This document shows positions 60,987-64,000 of a stretch of 64,000 nucleotides of DNA, piece after piece. The stretch's first letter is position 1. Every line of letters begins with the position of its first letter. The translations under genes and the position numbers were made by a program. This stretch comes from Pseudophaeobacter sp. (GTDB taxonomy: Bacteria; Pseudomonadota; Alphaproteobacteria; Rhodobacterales; Rhodobacteraceae), in assembly GCA_027019165.1 (NCBI GenBank), contig JALUXC010000024.1:62001-126000 (forward strand), written 5' to 3'. A model generated the notes under the pieces. The model was not told the DNA's origin and did not search any database. It saw nothing but the letters and a program-made list of their open reading frames with translations.

Positions 60987-61742
60987 ATGGGTATTCTCGA
61001 AGTCAAAAACGTAGGTAAGCGGTTCGGCGGCCTTCAGGCGCTGTCGGATGTGAACCTCAGCGTCAAGGAAAACTCGGTCCATGCCATCATCGGACCAAAC
61101 GGTGCGGGCAAGTCGACCCTGTTGAACTGCCTGGTGGGCAAGCTGATCCCCGACACCGGATCAGTCATGTTCGACGGGCAGTCGGTTCTGGGACGCGCGC
61201 CTTATGAAATCAACCAGATGGGCATTTCCCGCGTGTTCCAGACGCCCGAGATCTTTGGTGATCTCACGGTCATGGAAAACATGCTGATCCCCTGCTTTGC
61301 AAAACGGGACGGCGCGTTTGAGCTGAACGCAATCCGTTCCATTTCAGAGCAAAAGGACGTGCTTGAAAAAGCCGAACAGATGCTGGTTGAGATGAACATG
61401 GCGGACAAGCGGCACATGCATGCCGCCGCCATGTCGCGTGGTGACAAGCGGCGCCTTGAGATCGGCATGTGCCTGTCTCAGGAACCGCGTCTTCTGTTGC
61501 TGGACGAGCCCACCGCCGGCATGGCGCGGGCCGACACCAACAATACCATCGATCTGCTGAAACAGATCTCGGAAGAGCGCGACATCACCATCGCAATCAT
61601 CGAACACGACATGCATGTGGTGTTCAGCCTTGCCAACCGGATCACCGTTCTGGCCCAGGGGACCCCCCTGGTCGAGGACGATCCGGAAAACATCCGCGGC
61701 AATCCCAAGGTGCGCGAAGCGTACCTGGGCGAAAGCGCATAA
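60987..61742 (+). CDS. ABC transporter ATP-binding protein (LivG-like)
   Basis: This 251-residue ATPase has Walker A GPNGAGKSTLLN and Walker B LLLLDEPTAG. The signature region reads MSRGDKRRLEIGM in place of the usual LSGGQ, as in the LivG/UrtD subfamily where the sequence is relaxed. The role is to power uptake together with the LivF-like partner. It follows SD AAGGAACC. Confidence 0.93.
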   Translation: MGILEVKNVGKRFGGLQALSDVNLSVKENSVHAIIGPNGAGKSTLLNCLVGKLIPDTGSVMFDGQSVLGRAPYEINQMGISRVFQTPEIFGDLTVMENMLIPCFAKRDGAFELNAIRSISEQKDVLEKAEQMLVEMNMADKRHMHAAAMSRGDKRRLEIGMCLSQEPRLLLLDEPTAGMARADTNNTIDLLKQISEERDITIAIIEHDMHVVFSLANRITVLAQGTPLVEDDPENIRGNPKVREAYLGESA

Positions 61743-61754
61743 GGAGAGAGACAG

Positions 61755-62510
61755 ATGAACGTCAAACCGGATTTCTCCAAGAACGCCAACCATGCGACCA
61801 CGGCTCCTGCCTTTCTTTCGGTCTGGGACATGCACGCCTACTATGGCGAGAGCTACATCGTGCAGGGCATCAACTTCAACGTCCACGAAGGCGAGATCCT
61901 CGCGCTTCTGGGCCGCAACGGAGCGGGCAAGACCTCGACCCTGCGCTCGATCGCGCGTATCGGCGATCCTCAGGTGACTCAGGGCGAGATCTGGCTCGAC
62001 CACCAGCCTTTGCACCTCATGTCGAGCCACGAGGCCGCGACTGCCGGTCTCGGTCTTGTCCCCGAAGATCGCCGCATCATCCCCGGTCTCACGGTTGAGG
62101 AAAACCTGCAGCTCGCCCAGATCGCCCCGCCCATCGGCTGGTCGATTGAGCGCCTTTACGATCTGTTCCCGAGACTTGGCGAGCGGCGCAAACAGGAAGG
62201 CGTGACGCTTTCGGGCGGTGAGCAGCAGATGCTGGCGATTGCACGCGCCCTCGCCCGTGACATCAAGGTGCTGCTGCTCGATGAACCCTATGAAGGCCTT
62301 GCGCCGGTGATCGTGGATGAGATCGAAAAGACCCTCATCCACATCAAGGAACAGGGCATGACCACGATTCTGGTGGAGCAGAACGCCGTGCGTGCGCTTG
62401 AACTGGCAGACCGGGCCGTCATCCTCGACACCGGCGGGATCGTCTTTGACGGCACAGCATCGGAAGTTCTGGAAAACGCAGAGCTGCGCGCCGAATACCT
62501 GGCGATCTGA
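61755..62510 (+). CDS. ABC transporter ATP-binding protein (LivF-like)
   Basis: This 251-residue ATPase has Walker A GRNGAGKTSTL, signature LSGGEQQMLAIARAL and Walker B VLLLDEPYEGLAP. It has a 20-residue N-terminal extension over typical LivF (233-240). It forms the heterodimer with the LivG-like ATPase. A terminator follows 50 bp after the stop. Confidence 0.93.
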   Translation: MNVKPDFSKNANHATTAPAFLSVWDMHAYYGESYIVQGINFNVHEGEILALLGRNGAGKTSTLRSIARIGDPQVTQGEIWLDHQPLHLMSSHEAATAGLGLVPEDRRIIPGLTVEENLQLAQIAPPIGWSIERLYDLFPRLGERRKQEGVTLSGGEQQMLAIARALARDIKVLLLDEPYEGLAPVIVDEIEKTLIHIKEQGMTTILVEQNAVRALELADRAVILDTGGIVFDGTASEVLENAELRAEYLAI

Positions 62511-62559
62511 TTTCCTATCCCCCGCGCAATGGCCCTTTGGCCAGTGCGGACACCTTTTG

Positions 62560-62594
62560 ATGGGTCGGCTCCAGTGGAACCGGCCCATTTTTTT
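62560..62594 (+). terminator. Terminator of the ABC operon
   Basis: A 9-bp stem ATGGGTCGG/CCGGCCCAT with one G-U and an 11-base loop is followed by T7. Confidence 0.88.
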
Positions 62595-62753
62595 GCAAAG
62601 GCTCCATTTTCGCGCATAAACCGGAGTTATAGAGCAATGGCGACAGAGCGCCGTGCAACTCTCCGCCTATTCTCGATCCCTGCTTTCCTTCTGATGTTGG
62701 TGCCACAGCGCCCGCAGAATCCATGGGCCACACCAAACTCAAGGAGAGAAAAA

Positions 62754-63002
62754 ATGATCGCACGTTCCGCAAAAGCCCTCGCCCTGGCCGTCATGCTTCC
62801 TGTTGCGGCCTTTGCCTCGGACGGCAAGCCAAGCGCCGAAGTCGAAGCCAAAATCCGCACCACCCTGACCGAACAGGGCTACGAGGTCCGCAAGATCGAA
62901 AAGGAAGACGGTCTTTATGAAGCCTATGCCATCAAGGATGGAAAGAAGCTCGAGATCTACATGAACGACAAGATGGAAATCATCCGCGTCAAGGAAGACT
63001 GA
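62754..63002 (+). CDS. Secreted PepSY domain protein
   Basis: From ATG 62754 (SD AAGGAGAG) the 82-residue protein has a signal peptide (MIARSAKALALAVMLPVAAFA) and one PepSY domain (VEAKIRTTLTEQGYEVRKIE, YEAYAIKDGKKLEIYMN). It is periplasmic. Small PepSY proteins often lie beside cytochrome b561-like membrane proteins, as here. The track's ORF from 62529 includes untranslated upstream sequence. Confidence 0.85.
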   Translation: MIARSAKALALAVMLPVAAFASDGKPSAEVEAKIRTTLTEQGYEVRKIEKEDGLYEAYAIKDGKKLEIYMNDKMEIIRVKED

Positions 63003-63074
63003 TCGGTTCTTCGCACGCCCACGGCAGGCGCGGCCCAGTCCCGCCCTGCGCTTTCCAAACAACAGGAGACGGCC

Positions 63075-63617
63075 ATGCAACGTCACTATGTCTGGGACCC
63101 GATGGTGCGAGTGTTCCACTGGTCCCTTGTGATCCTCTTCACCCTGAATGCGCTGGTCATCGACCCGGATGCGAAGCTCCACGAGACCTTTGGCTATGTG
63201 ATCATGGGCCTTGTCGCCCTTCGGCTGATCTGGGGAGTGATCGGCAGCCGCTATGCCCGTTTCACCAGCTTTCTGCCCAGTCCCTCTGGCGCGGTGGGGC
63301 AGCTGACCGAAATCGCCACCGGGCGCACAAATGCGCACATGGGGCACTCCCCCCTTGGGGCATTGATGATCTACAATCTCATTCTCACCCTTATCGGGAT
63401 CGGGGTCAGCGGCTATCTGATGACCACCGACATGTTCTGGGGCACGGAATGGCCCGAAGAGCTGCACGAAGCGCTCGTGACCTGGGCCGAAATCTCGGTC
63501 GGGCTGCATGTGGGCGCGGTCATTTTCGAAAGCCGCCGCACGCGGATCAATCTGGCCCGCGCGATGATCACCGGCTACAAGGAGATGCCGACATCACAAG
63601 CGGAGCAGAGGTCTTGA
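63075..63617 (+). CDS. Cytochrome b561-like membrane protein (b-type hydrogenase subunit family)
   Basis: This 180-residue protein has four membrane helices with heme-ligand histidines in VFHWSLVILF, LHETFGYVIMG and GLHVGAVIFE. It belongs to the family of Ni/Fe-hydrogenase type b subunits and cytochrome b561, and is most likely an electron carrier in the inner membrane. The preceding PepSY gene and the overlapping LuxR gene form a three-gene set. Confidence 0.88.
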   Translation: MQRHYVWDPMVRVFHWSLVILFTLNALVIDPDAKLHETFGYVIMGLVALRLIWGVIGSRYARFTSFLPSPSGAVGQLTEIATGRTNAHMGHSPLGALMIYNLILTLIGIGVSGYLMTTDMFWGTEWPEELHEALVTWAEISVGLHVGAVIFESRRTRINLARAMITGYKEMPTSQAEQRS

Positions 63618-64000
63618 GCAGCAGCCGAACCGATCCGGCCCAACCCGCCGTCCTGATCGCCCTCATCGTCGTGCAGTCCATCTGCGCGGCGATCTTCCTT
63701 GGTGACATTGTGGCGGACCTTTGGATGCCCGAAGCCATGGAAACCGAGGGCCGCCACGCCTTCATAGAAGCCATCGCCACCTTTGGCCTGATCGCCGCCA
63801 TTGCGGTCGAGGGGCGCATCCTGATGTGGCTCCTACGGCGCAAGGCCCACCTTGAGGACAGCCTGCGCAGCGCCCAAGGCGCCATTCAGGAGGTGATTGA
63901 TACAGAGTTCACAGCCTGGAGCCTCACTCCCGCGGAACGGGATGTGGCGACCTTCCTGGTCAAGGGACTCAGCACAGCCGAAATCGCCCAGATGCGCGGC
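63614..64000 (+). CDS. Membrane-anchored LuxR-type regulator, 3' end outside window
   Basis: The reading frame from TTG at 63614 (overlapping the previous stop as TTGA; AGAGG upstream) stays open to the window end, and no ORF-track line shows it. It has two membrane helices (about 10-30 and 48-70), then a short linker and the start of a LuxR HTH (LTPAERDVATFLVKGLSTAEIA). It would be a small membrane-bound transcription factor controlling the PepSY/cytochrome set. The C-terminal half of the HTH is missing. Confidence 0.8.
   Translation, partial: MSSSRTDPAQPAVLIALIVVQSICAAIFLGDIVADLWMPEAMETEGRHAFIEAIATFGLIAAIAVEGRILMWLLRRKAHLEDSLRSAQGAIQEVIDTEFTAWSLTPAERDVATFLVKGLSTAEIAQMRG

Overview
The window reads as chromosomal DNA of a marine alphaproteobacterium of the Roseobacter group (Rhodobacteraceae). 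This is inferred from high GC, many TRAP transporters, the acs-adk-DUF4212-symporter-DUF294-DnaQ gene order, a GapR/DUF2312 protein, and catabolic genes for aromatics and pyrimidines. I found no rRNA, CRISPR array, IS element or complete prophage. One tRNA gene, tRNA-Ser(GGA), is present.

Layout. 1-2390: housekeeping genes (ccmI 3' end, ruvX, DUF1289, dusA). 2326-3796: a small AT-richer island inserted in the 5' end of dusA, bounded by a 29-bp perfect direct repeat and holding one credible gene. That gene's product looks like a proteasome/HslV-type Ntn hydrolase with a long C-terminal extension. This is my main candidate for an undescribed system. 4194-19364: a catabolic cluster, probably for an aromatic compound. 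It has a fused TRAP DctQM at one end and an orphan TRAP DctP at the other. Between them lie two FAD monooxygenases, a cyclase-family hydrolase, a LysR regulator, a VOC/extradiol-type protein, a Rieske protein, a MetA-like outer-membrane protein, an FAH hydrolase, an epimerase, a MoaF-like secreted protein, SMP-30 and an alpha/beta hydrolase.

19476-24780: tRNA-Ser, a soluble globin-coupled chemoreceptor, and a complete three-gene TRAP system with an internal terminator after dctP. 25258-34664: an acetate module (acs, adk, DUF4212 plus SSS symporter, a DUF294/CBS/cNMP protein, a small membrane protein, and a membrane sensor-like protein fused to a DnaQ-type exonuclease), then a flavin reductase. 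34739-45448: a reductive pyrimidine degradation regulon (preT-preA, beta-ureidopropionase, dihydropyrimidinase, NMT1-type ABC importer) with a divergent TetR/RutR-like regulator. RutR-type palindromes (TTGACCA-N2-TGGTCAA) lie at its three control regions.

45601-47921: small genes (cupin, RidA, GapR-like, two hypotheticals). 48224-50569: a sulfur/persulfide operon (Blh-type dioxygenase, two YeeE/YedE subunits, DUF442 sulfurtransferase) closed by a strong terminator. 50665-55615: a FliM/FliN-like protein with a Gly-Asp-rich tail, and a CbrA-like transporter/histidine kinase with a small membrane protein and a single-domain response regulator. 55711-62594: an ScfR/RamB-like XRE regulator and a five-gene branched-chain-amino-acid-type ABC importer with a Tat-exported binding protein. 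62754-64000: PepSY protein, cytochrome b561-like protein, and a membrane LuxR-type regulator cut by the window end.

All functions are inferred from motifs read by eye. No database search was run.
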